From NCBI RefSeq assembly GCF_026586625.1, contig NZ_JAODIW010000008.1, positions 489,796 through 553,795 on the forward strand: a DNA stretch of 64,000 nt, read 5' to 3'. Shown in pieces: positions 38,751 through 46,120 of the stretch. The first letter of the stretch is position 1, and every line of letters begins with the position of its first letter. The notes below the pieces were generated by a model. That model searched no databases. It had not been told where the DNA came from and saw only the letters and a list, made by a program, of their open reading frames with translations. The translations under genes and the position numbers were made by a program. The DNA is from Halobium salinum. GTDB taxonomy: Archaea; Halobacteriota; Halobacteria; Halobacteriales; Haloferacaceae.

Positions 38751-38954
38751 TTACTGCGCTCGCGGCGGACGGTCGGCGGGAGCCAACTCGACGTGGTGGC
38801 CCGTCCGCTCGAAGTGTGTCAGGACAGCGTCCGTGACCTCGGTCGCTTCCGCCGCCTCTGCCGGGGACACCCCGTTCGAACTCCCGCCGTCGGCACGCAC
38901 GCCCTCGGCGGAGGTCCACGAGCACTCTCGGCACACGAACACGGGGTCGACCAT
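38751..38954 (-). CDS. Small C2H2-like zinc-finger protein (67 aa)
   Basis: MVDPVFVCRECSWTSAEG gives Cys-x2-Cys and AVLTHFERTGHHVEL near the end gives His-x5-His/His. This is the same layout as the 51-aa protein at 29071-29226. An Ala/Glu-rich spacer separates the two halves. Likely a small regulator or adaptor; no partner is evident. Confidence 0.7.
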   Translation of the reverse strand: MVDPVFVCRECSWTSAEGVRADGGSSNGVSPAEAAEATEVTDAVLTHFERTGHHVELAPADRPPRAQ

Positions 38955-39071
38955 CTCGGGTTCCGGAACGCCGTCGAGAGAGATAGACGTTTCTGCCGGT
39001 TGCCACGTGTGAGACGGGCGAGACGAAGAGTCGGATTCGGCGGTGAGTCGGCGCCGACCGTGCGCGACGGC

Positions 39072-40268
39072 TCACCGAATCACGTTCGACTGCAGGTCCC
39101 GAGGGTAGTGTGTCAGACGCTCCACGCCGTCCTCGGTGACCGCCACCGTGTCGGAGTGGCGGTAGCCCGCCTCGTCGGTGTAGAGGCCGGGTTCGATAGT
39201 GTACACGTGGCCGGGTTCAATCACGGCCTCGGCGGGGTCGCCGAACGCCTCGCAGTGCTCACCCCACCCTCGGTCGAGGTACGGCGGTTCGTGCGCCCCG
39301 AGACCGATGTTGTGGCCGACGTGGTGGCGCGCGAGGTTCGCGACGCCCTGCTCCTCGAAGTACTCCCGGACGACCTCGTCGACGTGTGCGACCGGCACGT
39401 CGGGGCCGAGCGCGTCGATGGCGAGGCGCTGGGCCTCGAGCATCAGCGAGAAGTAGTGTTCGTCCTCGTCGCTCGGCTCGCCGACGAACATGGTGCGTTC
39501 GAGTTCGGAGTAGTAGCCGTCGACGTTCGCGGTGGCGCCCGTTATCAGCACGTCACCCTCGAAGAGGCGCTCGTTCGGCGTGTGTCCGTGGGGAAGTCGC
39601 GTCTCCTCGCCCGAGACGTAGCCGGCGAACACCGGCCCGTCGCCCCGAGTGCGGACCGCGTAGCGGTCGCCGAGCGCGTCGAGCATGGCGCGGGAGGCGT
39701 CGGTCGTCGCGCGCTGGGAGACGGTGACGGGGTGCGCGCCGACCTCGGTGTAGTCGGTGAGGTAGCGGTGGCCGAGGTTCGCCCACGTCGCCGACTCGCG
39801 AATCAGGTCGACCTCGGCGTCGGACTTCGCCCAGCGCATCCGTGGAACCCAGTCGACGGTGTCGACGACGACGCCGGCCGCCGCGGAGAGTGAGGGCCCC
39901 TCGTACCCCATCACGCCAGGCGCGCCGTCGCCGTCGGCGACGACCGCGTCGGCGTCGAGGCCGGCGAGCGTCTCTCCGAGCACCCCTATCGGGTCGCCGC
40001 CGGGGTAGTCGAAGTAGTCGTGGACGGCGTCGATTCGGGGGTTGTCGGCGACGCGCTCGACCTCGAGGCGCGGGACGACGAGGTCGACCCGCTCCGGGGT
40101 CACGACGAGCGCGACGGGGCGCTCGGTCTGGATGTGGTGGAACCCGGAGAGGTACTCGACGCTGGTGGCGTCGAACAGGACGAGCGCGTCCGCGCCGGCT
40201 TCGACGAGACGGCGGCGGACGGCGGCGAGACGGTCGTCGAACGCGGCGTCGGGAACGGAGGCGACCAT
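39072..40268 (-). CDS. M24 (pita-bread fold) family protein without full metal-ligand set
   Basis: 398 aa. It has the N-terminal creatinase-type domain (DALVLFDATSVEYLSGFHHI) and the C-terminal pita-bread domain (GDVLITGATANVDGYYSELE; RHHVGHNIGLGAHEPPYLD; VYTIEPGLYTDEAGYRHSDT). Compared with Xaa-Pro aminopeptidases, the first ligand Asp is absent (LITGATA), the second is Glu (SELERT) and the last Glu is Ser (RHSDTVAV). The His and the Glu of TIEPG remain. The pattern is closer to non-metal M24 enzymes such as creatinase or ectoine hydrolase types than to an aminopeptidase. Substrate is unknown. Confidence 0.87.
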   Translation of the reverse strand: MVASVPDAAFDDRLAAVRRRLVEAGADALVLFDATSVEYLSGFHHIQTERPVALVVTPERVDLVVPRLEVERVADNPRIDAVHDYFDYPGGDPIGVLGETLAGLDADAVVADGDGAPGVMGYEGPSLSAAAGVVVDTVDWVPRMRWAKSDAEVDLIRESATWANLGHRYLTDYTEVGAHPVTVSQRATTDASRAMLDALGDRYAVRTRGDGPVFAGYVSGEETRLPHGHTPNERLFEGDVLITGATANVDGYYSELERTMFVGEPSDEDEHYFSLMLEAQRLAIDALGPDVPVAHVDEVVREYFEEQGVANLARHHVGHNIGLGAHEPPYLDRGWGEHCEAFGDPAEAVIEPGHVYTIEPGLYTDEAGYRHSDTVAVTEDGVERLTHYPRDLQSNVIR

Positions 40269-40303
40269 GACGGGTCTTCGACGGGCGGGCTAATAGGGCC
40301 GTG

Positions 40304-40370
40304 GTGGCTCACGGACGTCGGGGCGTGCGGTGGCTCACGGACGCCACGGCGCGTGTGGTAGCTCAGTACG
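40304..40370. repeat. Imperfect tandem repeats, about 26-nt period
   Basis: The string tggctcacggacg occurs at 40304 and again at 40330-40331, and a decayed third copy (tggtagctcagtacg) follows at about 40356. It lies between the M24 gene start and the end of the small gene to its right. No function is evident. Confidence 0.5.
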
Positions 40371-40551
40371 ACTCGGCGAGCACGGAGACGACCCGTTCCC
40401 GGGGAATCGTCGCAATCGGCTCGTCCTCGGCGTCGTAGCAGACGAGTTCGGTTTCGAACTCCTCGTAGGCGTCACAGCGGACGGTTCGCTCGCGGTCGTC
40501 GGCGGTTCGGTAGGTGACCTTCACACCCGTACGGAGGCGCCGTGAGGGCAT
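40363..40551 (-). CDS. Small conserved-looking haloarchaeal protein (62 aa)
   Basis: ATG 40551. A basic N-terminus (MPSRRLRTGVKVTYRTADD) is followed by an all-beta pattern (RTVRCDAYEEFETELVCYDA; IATIPRERVVSVLAESY) resembling a small barrel. No metal site is visible. It is separated by 36 bp from the racemase-like gene upstream on the same strand, so co-transcription is plausible. Function is unknown. Confidence 0.65.
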   Translation of the reverse strand: MPSRRLRTGVKVTYRTADDRERTVRCDAYEEFETELVCYDAEDEPIATIPRERVVSVLAESY

Positions 40552-40587
40552 GAACGCGCGCTCGACGGGGTTCCCGAACGCTGCCGG

Positions 40588-41298
40588 CTACCACTCGAAC
40601 AGCCGTCCGAGCCCCACGTCGCGCCCGTCGACGCCGAGCGTTCGGAGCGCGTCCCACAGCGTCGCCGCGTTGCTGGAGACGACGGGGAGCCCGAGGTCAC
40701 GCTCCAGCGTCTGGAGGACCTCGACGGTGCGGTAGTTGGTACAGGAGACGAAGACGGCGTCGGCCTCGTCGGTCGGGAGTTCGCGGGCGCGCCGGTACAC
40801 CGACTCGGGGGGCTCCCGGCCGATGTCGGTGTTCGCCTCGATGCCGAGTCCCTCGATAGCGACGACGTCGAAGCCGGCGTCCTCGAGAAAGGTCTCCTCG
40901 CGCGCGACGAGGTCGTCGACGTAGGGGGTGGTGACGGCCACGCGGTCGACGCCGAGATGCTCCAGCGCCCGGACGACCGACGCCGCCGTCGCGACCGCCG
41001 GGGCGTCCGCCGCCGCCGAGACCCTGTCCTCTATCTCCCGGTCGTACCCCGGCCCGTGGACGAGGCTCCCGGTCGTACAGCCGTAGGCGACGGCGTCGAC
41101 GTCGGCGGTGGCGAGCAGGGAGCCACAGCGCTCGGCCTCGTCGGCCATCGCCGACAGCGCGTCGGCGTCGACGGATTCGAGGCGCATCCGGGCAGCGTGC
41201 AGGGAGACCCCGTCGGGGAGATGCGCCCGGAACTCCGGTTCGTTCGTCGTGTTCGAGGAGGGGACGATGAGCCCCAGCCGTCCGCGCCAGCCGTACAT
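40588..41298 (-). CDS. Maleate isomerase / Asp-Glu racemase superfamily protein
   Basis: 236 aa from ATG 41298 (MYGWRGRLGLIVPSSNTTNE). The two catalytic-cysteine motifs of the family are present: AVAYGCTTGSLVHG (about residue 75) and AVFVSCTNYRTVEVLQ (about residue 190), with VPSSNTTNE matching the maleate cis-trans isomerase N-terminus. Members isomerise maleate to fumarate or decarboxylate arylmalonates. The exact substrate is not clear. It is the first gene of a possible unit with the 62-aa gene. Confidence 0.87.
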   Translation of the reverse strand: MYGWRGRLGLIVPSSNTTNEPEFRAHLPDGVSLHAARMRLESVDADALSAMADEAERCGSLLATADVDAVAYGCTTGSLVHGPGYDREIEDRVSAAADAPAVATAASVVRALEHLGVDRVAVTTPYVDDLVAREETFLEDAGFDVVAIEGLGIEANTDIGREPPESVYRRARELPTDEADAVFVSCTNYRTVEVLQTLERDLGLPVVSSNAATLWDALRTLGVDGRDVGLGRLFEW

Positions 41299-41494
41299 GG
41301 TTCGGGCGCGATTCGTGACGGAGGGGCTTAGGAGTAGGGTGAGTCGAGGTGCGATTCGCCGGGGAGGGACGGACGACACTCGGCCGAACAGCCGGCGGCG
41401 GCGCTCCATCGAACAGCGGGCGAGCGACGCTCGGCACATCAGCCGACAACGACGCTCGGTCCGTCAGCCGTCACGGGTGGGGCTCCGGAAGGGG
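41299..41494. other. Intergenic, no gene recognised
   Basis: About 195 bp between the racemase-like gene and the hairpin cluster. It has several short repeats of cgacgctcgg-type strings (41425-41460) but no supported coding region. Confidence 0.4.
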
Positions 41495-41700
41495 CCGGTC
41501 GCTCGCCGTCGCTCGCGACGTAAGCACCGCAGGTGAGCGACCGGAGGGAGCGAGCCGAGGCGCGTGGTTCGAGAGAGCTTCGCTCTCTCGTCATCACGAA
41601 AGGCCGGCTCTGCCGGCCTTTCGAACGACAGCGAGTCGAGCGGCGGCGAGCACCGGGAGAGCAAATCTCTCCCGAACTCACGGACGCGAAGCGTCCGTGA
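41495..41700. repeat. Cluster of five inverted repeats (possible structured RNA or extragenic palindromic element)
   Basis: Perfect inverted repeats lie one after another: 41495-41504 with 41535-41544 (10-bp arms), 41570-41590 (9-bp arms, loop ttc), 41597-41623 (12-bp arms, loop tct), 41654-41674 (8-bp arms, 5-nt loop) and 41678-41700 (10-bp arms, loop gaa). Three of them share the pattern gc-NNN-gc at the tip. No coding frame is credible. The stretch lies between two genes transcribed leftward, so it could be a long structured 3' region of the gene at 41789 or an independent RNA. Confidence 0.7.
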
Positions 41701-41726
41701 ACGGCCGGGGGCTTCCGAGGGTCACC

Positions 41727-41762
41727 ACCGACTCCACCGACTCCACCGACTCCACCGACTCA
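41727..41762 (+). repeat. Four tandem copies of a 9-nt unit
   Basis: accgactcc is repeated nearly four times in direct succession just before the stop of the gene at 41789, immediately next to the hairpin cluster. Confidence 0.75.
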
Positions 41763-41788
41763 ATTCACAAAAACCCAAACCCCGAAAG

Positions 41789-42166
41789 CTACGGTTTCTC
41801 GACGTCGTCCGCGTAGTCGCCCTCGACCTCCGAGAGCTCCTGGACGTCGCGCTCCTCGTTGTACTCACCCATGCTGTCCCCCCCGGCCTGTCCGGAGAGT
41901 TCGTTGTAGAGCGCCTCGCGGACCTCTTGGGGGGACTCGAACTCCTTGCGCTCGGTCATGCGGTCGAAGACGCTCCCCAGCGACTCGGTCTCGTTGACCA
42001 TGTCGAGGGGTTGGTCGGCGTACTCCGTGGCGAGTTCCTCGGTCGTGACGGGGAACTTTCGGCCCTCTAAGCCCAGCACCGTCTCGTCGAGGATGTGCTC
42101 GACGGTGTCGGCCCGCTCGCTCTTTCGCTCTCCCATCCGGTCCTGCGCGCGGTCCTTGTCTGGCAT
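41789..42166 (-). CDS. Conserved-looking haloarchaeal acidic protein, DUF5789-like
   Basis: 125 aa from ATG 42166 (MPDKDRAQDRMGERKSERAD). Highly charged and helical, with a central wHTH-like stretch (VEHILDETVLGLEGRKFPVT; FESPQEVREALYNELSGQAG) and an acidic tail (EYNEERDVQELSEVEGDYAD). The pattern resembles the DUF5789 family found only in haloarchaea. Function is unknown. Downstream lies the repeat and hairpin region. Confidence 0.7.
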   Translation of the reverse strand: MPDKDRAQDRMGERKSERADTVEHILDETVLGLEGRKFPVTTEELATEYADQPLDMVNETESLGSVFDRMTERKEFESPQEVREALYNELSGQAGGDSMGEYNEERDVQELSEVEGDYADDVEKP

Positions 42167-42329
42167 TGGCCCGAGATTGGGCCGCGACAGGCAAGGATGT
42201 AGTGGCCGGCGACTCCCGCCGGTGCTGACGCCGCCGCCGCCCTGGCCGAGGAGTGGCGGGGACGACGCGGCCACCCGGTTACACTCGTGTCGCCGGATAC
42301 TCAAGACGGTCGGGTGCCTACTGTGAGAC

Positions 42330-43319
42330 ATGGTCGACCTCAACCCGACACCGGGCATCCACCACGTCACCTGCGTCGCCGGCGACCCCCAGCGAAACCT
42401 CGACTTCTGGGTCGAGACGCTGGGCCTGCGCCTCGTCAAGCGCTCCATCAACCAGGACGACCCCAGCACGTACCACTTCTTCGTCGCCGACGCGGAGGGG
42501 ACCCCTGGGACGAGCATGACGTTCTTCCCGTGGGAGGATATGAAACAAGGGAAGGTCGGCACCGGGCAGGTCTCCCGAACCGCCTTCCGCGTCCCCGAGG
42601 GGAGTCTCGACTACTGGGAGGAGCGCTTCGACGAGTACGGCGTCGACTACGACGCGAGAGTGGAACGCTTCGGCGAGACCGTCCTCCCCTTCCGCGACCC
42701 GGACGGTCTCCCGGTCGAACTCGTCGAGGTCGACATCGGCGACGACGACCCGACCGTCCCGTGGACGGAGTTCGTCCCCGAGGAGTCCGCGATTCGGGGG
42801 TTCCACTCGGTGACGCTGTGGCTCGCCGACCCCGAGCCGTCGATGGACCTCCTCCGAACGATGGGGCTCGAAGAGGTCGGCACCGAGGAAGCACAGGGCG
42901 ACGCGCCCGGCGACGAGCGCACCCGCTTCGCCGCGAACGGCACCGTCGGGAAGTACGTCGACGTGCTCCCGACCATCGAGAGCGGTCGACAGGGCCACGG
43001 GACGGTCCACCACGTCGCCTTCCAGACGCCCACCGACGACGACCAGATGGCGATGCGCGAGGCAGTCAGTTCGAAGGGCCTGCGCCCGACGCAGCAGATA
43101 AACCGCCACTGGTTCCGGTCGGTGTACTTCCGCGAGTTCGGCGGCGTGCTGTTCGAACTCGCGACGAAGGACCCCGGGTACACCAGCGACGAACCGCTCG
43201 ACGACCTCGGCGGGCGACTCGTCCTTCCCGGGGAGTTCGAGGCCCGCCGCGAGGAAATCGAAGCCAACCTGACCGACGTGACGGTACCGCGGGCGGAACC
43301 GGTCGAGGCCGACGACTGA
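42330..43319 (+). CDS. VOC-family ring-cleaving dioxygenase (MhqO/LinE-like glyoxalase fold)
   Basis: 329 aa. Two glyoxalase-fold halves: residues 8-140 (GIHHVTCVAGDPQRNLDFWV; GRDP-like FRDPDGLPVELVEV) and 155-290 (IRGFHSVTLWLADPEPSMDL; GTVHHVAFQTPTDDDQMAMR; FREFGGVLFELATKDPGYTS). Metal ligands are His11 of GIHH, His in GTVHHVAF and Glu in VLFELATKDPG. Homologues cleave hydroquinone-type rings and are often stress-induced. Substrate here is inferred only at family level. It is transcribed alone. Confidence 0.9.
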   Translation: MVDLNPTPGIHHVTCVAGDPQRNLDFWVETLGLRLVKRSINQDDPSTYHFFVADAEGTPGTSMTFFPWEDMKQGKVGTGQVSRTAFRVPEGSLDYWEERFDEYGVDYDARVERFGETVLPFRDPDGLPVELVEVDIGDDDPTVPWTEFVPEESAIRGFHSVTLWLADPEPSMDLLRTMGLEEVGTEEAQGDAPGDERTRFAANGTVGKYVDVLPTIESGRQGHGTVHHVAFQTPTDDDQMAMREAVSSKGLRPTQQINRHWFRSVYFREFGGVLFELATKDPGYTSDEPLDDLGGRLVLPGEFEARREEIEANLTDVTVPRAEPVEADD

Positions 43320-43397
43320 GGGCGGCGGGTCGCCCGTCTCGCCAGTCGCGGCCGACCAGGGAGAAGAGCCAAACCGCGGGCGCCCCTGCGTGCTCAC

Positions 43398-43607
43398 ATG
43401 GACATCGAACGGAACGTGGGCGGTCGGGACCGACTTCTCCGAGCGGTGCTCGCGGTCGTCCTCTCGGTCGCGACGGTGAGTGCGCTCCGGAGCGGGAACC
43501 GGGTCGCAGGGCTGTTGTTCGCGACGGGCGCGCTCGGACTCGGAGTCAACGCGGTGACCTGCTTCTGCGGGCTGAACCGGGCGCTCGGCATCGACACGAG
43601 CGAGTGA
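43398..43607 (+). CDS. DUF2892 / YgaP-like small membrane protein
   Basis: 69 aa. The N-terminal ERNVGGRDRLLRAVLAVV (N-x-G-x-x-D-R), two hydrophobic segments, and VNAVTCFCGLNRALGIDT at the end are the DUF2892 signature. Such proteins form the membrane part of YgaP-type proteins or stand alone as here. It is the last ordinary high-G+C gene before the cassette-like array. Confidence 0.85.
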   Translation: MDIERNVGGRDRLLRAVLAVVLSVATVSALRSGNRVAGLLFATGALGLGVNAVTCFCGLNRALGIDTSE

Positions 43608-43619
43608 GGCCTCGCGGGG

Positions 43620-43626
43620 CTTTTTT
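43620..43626 (+). terminator. Oligo-T terminator after DUF2892 gene
   Basis: Six T residues follow a GC-rich stretch (cctcgcggggc) 13 bp after the stop, directly before the first half-repeat of the array. Confidence 0.5.
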
Positions 43627-43640
43627 CACGGCGACATAGT

Positions 43641-43666
43641 CGACTCAGCCCCTAAGGAGGTGCCGC
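43641..43666 (+). repeat. Array repeat copy 1 (right half only)
   Basis: Matches core positions 75-100: cgactcagcccc corresponds to the right arm, and gtgccgc follows at exactly the same 19-nt offset as in the full copies. Similarity is not detectable to the left, where the oligo-T terminator of the DUF2892 gene lies. Confidence 0.75.
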
Positions 43667-43708
43667 AAGTCTGGTATGTGCTGGAGTAGTCCCATCATAC
43701 GACTGCGT

Positions 43709-43942
43709 ATGGACAATGTCCTTGTTCGCGCCGATGCGTGGCTCTGGCACCTGCTCAACGTCTCTGTCGGTGCCGCCGTTTTTCTTGTTACTATCCTCTA
43801 TGTCACGCCCGGGACGTTCTCGCTCGAGCTTCCAATTGGCGGCGTAGACCCGTTTTACGCCCTCGTTCTCCTATCGGTGCTCTACTTCGGTTGGGCCGTA
43901 GCTGACTTGTGGCGGTGGTACACCGGAGGCGATGTGTTGTAA
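43709..43942 (+). CDS. Array unit A: small membrane protein (77 aa)
   Basis: From ATG 43709 (MDNVLVRADAWLWHLLNVSV); ATG 43676 is in frame but lies closer to the repeat. Two hydrophobic segments (about residues 10-30 and 44-62) separated by LELPIGGVDP, ending DLWRWYTGGDVL. No recognised family. Codon choice is less GC-biased than in flanking genes. It sits between repeat copies 1 and 2. Confidence 0.65.
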   Translation: MDNVLVRADAWLWHLLNVSVGAAVFLVTILYVTPGTFSLELPIGGVDPFYALVLLSVLYFGWAVADLWRWYTGGDVL

Positions 43943-43950
43943 CGAAGGAA

Positions 43951-44050
43951 CGCCCTGAGTCGAGGAGCCGAGTTAGTCCGAACCGCGCTGGGGGGAACAT
44001 CCATTCTTCCGACCCCGTTCAGCGTGAGTCAGCATCCAGAGTCGTGCCGC
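43951..44050 (+). repeat. Array repeat copy 2 (full)
   Basis: Left arm ggagccgagtta at 43964, right arm tgagtcagcatc at 44025, gtgccgc at 44044: the same 13-, 61- and 19-nt offsets as in all other full copies. Confidence 0.85.
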
Positions 44051-44090
44051 GAGTCTCTTCCAATTTGCTCGGAAGATTTCCCTCCAGAAA

Positions 44091-44100
44091 GGCTATACCA
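44091..44100 (+). promoter_or_regulatory. TATA box of array unit B
   Basis: ggctatacca lies 23-32 bp upstream of ATG 44123 in an AT-richer stretch, a leaderless arrangement internal to the unit. Confidence 0.45.
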
Positions 44101-44122
44101 AGAGGTAGAATACTGTCATCTA

Positions 44123-44317
44123 ATGGCTGAAGAACCCGCCGAGCAAATGATTGAGGACTGGAAGACGGGGGCGTTCTTTCTCCTTCTCTGTGTCGTAGCC
44201 GCCTTCTTTTCGAGTCTACTTCTCGTTTTGTTGCTCGGTCCGTTCGTGGGATTCCTCGGATTCTTTCTTGGAGGGGTGGGGATGTTCCTCCTGATTTCTC
44301 GCAAGCTCTACGGATGA
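44123..44317 (+). CDS. Array unit B: small membrane protein (64 aa)
   Basis: ATG 44123 (MAEEPAEQMIEDWKTGAFFL). Two strongly hydrophobic segments (FLLLCVVAAFFSSLLLVLLL and GFLGFFLGGVGMFLLI) form a membrane hairpin with a short acidic N-terminus and basic end RKLYG. A longer reading frame upstream would translate through the repeat, so the internal ATG is preferred. No recognised family. The next repeat begins directly at the stop codon. Confidence 0.68.
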   Translation: MAEEPAEQMIEDWKTGAFFLLLCVVAAFFSSLLLVLLLGPFVGFLGFFLGGVGMFLLISRKLYG

Positions 44318-44321
44318 GACA

Positions 44322-44421
44322 CGCTCTGCCTCTAAGAGCCGAGTCAATCCGACCGCCGCTGGAAGGAACACCCTTTGTTTCGACCGGGTTCGACGTGAGT
44401 CAGCTGTTAGAGTCGTGCCGC
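44322..44421 (+). repeat. Array repeat copy 3 (full)
   Basis: Left arm agagccgagtca at 44335, right arm tgagtcagctgt at 44396, gtgccgc at 44415. Positions symmetric about the midpoint pair well (ctctaagagc against gctgttagag). Confidence 0.85.
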
Positions 44422-44436
44422 GTGTAGCGGATGGAT

Positions 44437-44877
44437 TCAGCGATTGATGGAGTCACATCCTTGGAGCAAGACAAATAAGGGTGATTCTGGCCAATCGCCA
44501 GTTACGACAGCAACGCTGTAACATTCATCCTCAGAACCTCTGGAAGCGTCGATCGTGGCAGCTCTCCAATCGCTGTTGGGCACCTTTGCTCGAACAGTCC
44601 ACCTCTGAGCCTTCGGGTTATCTCGCCACTCGGTGACGGTGACTTGCGGACGTTCTTCTTCGGTTCCCGGTTCGAGATGGTGCGTCGATTGATGAATGAT
44701 AGAACCATTGCGGGCGACTTCGAGCGAAACCCCAAACGTGTCTGCAACGCTGTTCGCGAGCGTTACTGCTTCGAGACTGTCCGTTCGCAATCCAAGCTCA
44801 GCTTCCAGGGTTGCACACCCTGCTGCTGAGGTGAGCGTCGACGTACCGAGTGCCGCGAGGACCTGACGGCGCTTCAT
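44437..44877 (-). CDS. Array unit C: Tat-type lipoprotein of unknown function (146 aa)
   Basis: MKRRQVLAALGTSTLTSAAG ends in lipobox AAGC, so a lipid-anchored protein outside the cell is expected. The mature part has beta-strand pattern (VTLANSVADTFGVSLEVARN; PQVTVTEWRDNPKAQRWTVR; ECYSVAVVTGDWPES) and a C-terminal Cys, similar in style to small haloarchaeal lipoproteins. It is on the opposite strand to the repeats and to units A and B. A TATA-like string (ttgtattgg on the minus strand, about 44898-44906) lies 21-29 bp upstream of the ATG. Confidence 0.75.
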   Translation of the reverse strand: MKRRQVLAALGTSTLTSAAGCATLEAELGLRTDSLEAVTLANSVADTFGVSLEVARNGSIIHQSTHHLEPGTEEERPQVTVTEWRDNPKAQRWTVRAKVPNSDWRAATIDASRGSEDECYSVAVVTGDWPESPLFVLLQGCDSINR

Positions 44878-44934
44878 GCATACGACTCCCTAACCCCAAT
44901 ACAAGTACTTTCTTACAGAGTGAAATGTGACACA

Positions 44935-45034
44935 CGCTCTGACTTCTGGAACTGAGTCAGCTCAACCACCGCTGGAAGAAGCCACCTTTCTTCCGACCGG
45001 ACTCAGCGTCAGTCAGCTCCTAGAGTCGTGCCGC
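44935..45034 (+). repeat. Array repeat copy 4 (full, reference copy)
   Basis: Left arm ggaactgagtca at 44948, right arm tcagtcagctcc at 45009, inner arms ggaagaa (44974) and ttcttcc (44988), gtgccgc at 45028. By hand, 23 of 40 dyad-related positions (7-46 against 54-93) are Watson-Crick complementary. It matches copy 6 at 75 of 100 positions without gaps. Confidence 0.9.
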
Positions 45035-45051
45035 AAGTCTCTCGTCGGACA

Positions 45052-45060
45052 TGTTATATT
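45052..45060 (+). promoter_or_regulatory. TATA box of array unit D
   Basis: tgttatatt lies 23-31 bp upstream of ATG 45083, inside an AT-rich leader unlike the host background; leaderless spacing. Confidence 0.5.
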
Positions 45061-45082
45061 GGATTAGTTTAATCAATCTGTA

Positions 45083-45292
45083 ATGAACTTGCTCTTGGTT
45101 CTGTTTGGACTCGGATTGGCTGCTCTTGGAGGATATGGTGTCGTACATCCGCAGAGAATAGTAAATATTGGTGCGAAAGCTCATTTTGAAGACTCTACAC
45201 TATCCGAGCGTGGAGAACTCGTACAGCGAGGCAAAGGAGCGATTGTCGTCCTTCTTGGAATGATAACTATTTTCACTGGGCTCATAGTGTAA
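45083..45292 (+). CDS. Array unit D: small membrane protein (69 aa)
   Basis: ATG 45083. Two hydrophobic segments (LLLVLFGLGLAALGGYGVV near the N-terminus, AIVVLLGMITIFTGLIV at the C-terminus) flank a polar loop (HFEDSTLSERGELVQRGKG). This is the least GC-biased gene of the window, with frequent A/T third positions. No recognised family beyond a two-helix membrane protein. Confidence 0.7.
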   Translation: MNLLLVLFGLGLAALGGYGVVHPQRIVNIGAKAHFEDSTLSERGELVQRGKGAIVVLLGMITIFTGLIV

Positions 45293-45308
45293 CAATTGCC
45301 ACATGCAA

Positions 45309-45408
45309 CGCTCTGTCTTCTGGAGCCGAGTCAGTTCAGACCACGCTGGAAGAAATCTGGTTTGTTGCGCCTGTAATTGGCGTGACTCAGCTCCTATAGA
45401 TGTGCCGC
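45309..45408 (+). repeat. Array repeat copy 5 (full)
   Basis: Left arm ggagccgagtca at 45322 and right arm tgactcagctcc at 45383 are complementary at 11 of 12 positions; gtgccgc at 45402. The centre has diverged (the ttcttcc arm is lost) while the spacing is unchanged. Confidence 0.85.
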
Positions 45409-45548
45409 GTATTCTGGATTCGTCGCGACTCAGCACCAGCAATCGTGCTACGAATCCCCTACATACGAGTCACGCTTTCGACTCCCGACTCGATACGGGC
45501 TTTCCCGGCAGCCGTCGGCTTTTTTCGTTGCACTCGCAAAAGGGGAAT

Positions 45549-46061
45549 ATGATAGACCTGCTGTCGATAGTCGGCGTTGGGGCGGTGGTGTTTCTTCTGT
45601 TGTGCAGCGCTTTCTTCTCCAGTTCCGAAACCGCGATTTTCTCGTTGTCTCCGGATTGGGTCGACGAACAGACGAAGGACTCTCACTCCGAAGCGCTCGT
45701 TCTCAAGGAACTGTACGACGACCCGCATCGCCTGCTGGTGACGCTGTTAGTCGGAAACAACATCGTCAATGTAGCGATTTCGAGCATCGTGACCGTTCTC
45801 ATCGCACGTTTCCTTCCCGCCGGGTCTACTATCGCCGTAACGACCCTTCTCACCAGCTTTCTGCTGTTAGTGTTCGGAGAGATAGTTCCGAAGTCGTTCG
45901 GCCTCGCGAACGCGGAACGGTGGTCACTGGTCGTCTCGAAACCGGTTCGGTCCGTCGAACGTCTACTCTCACCGCTTATTACGCTGTTCGATTGGATCAC
46001 TCGTCGTCTGAACGCGCTTATCAGCCTCGAAGACGCCATCGAAAAGCCATATCTGAAGTAA
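45549..46061 (+). CDS. Array unit E: stand-alone CNNM transmembrane domain protein (170 aa)
   Basis: ATG 45549. The sequence FSSSETAIFSLSPDWVDEQ, LLVTLLVGNNIVNVAISSIV and LLVFGEIVPKSFGLANAERW is the CNNM (DUF21) membrane domain of CorB/CorC-type magnesium exporters. The CBS pair and CorC_HlyC domain that normally follow are absent: the frame stops at DAIEKPYLK, where full-length relatives continue. Either a truncated gene captured in the array or a CNNM-only form. The 5' flank (ggcttttttcg, around 45518-45528) may be its promoter. Confidence 0.82.
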   Translation: MIDLLSIVGVGAVVFLLLCSAFFSSSETAIFSLSPDWVDEQTKDSHSEALVLKELYDDPHRLLVTLLVGNNIVNVAISSIVTVLIARFLPAGSTIAVTTLLTSFLLLVFGEIVPKSFGLANAERWSLVVSKPVRSVERLLSPLITLFDWITRRLNALISLEDAIEKPYLK

Positions 46062-46120
46062 CGAGCACTCGGGTCCCTTCGGATTATCCGAGAACCCGCT
46101 GGACTCAATCCGTCCACAGA

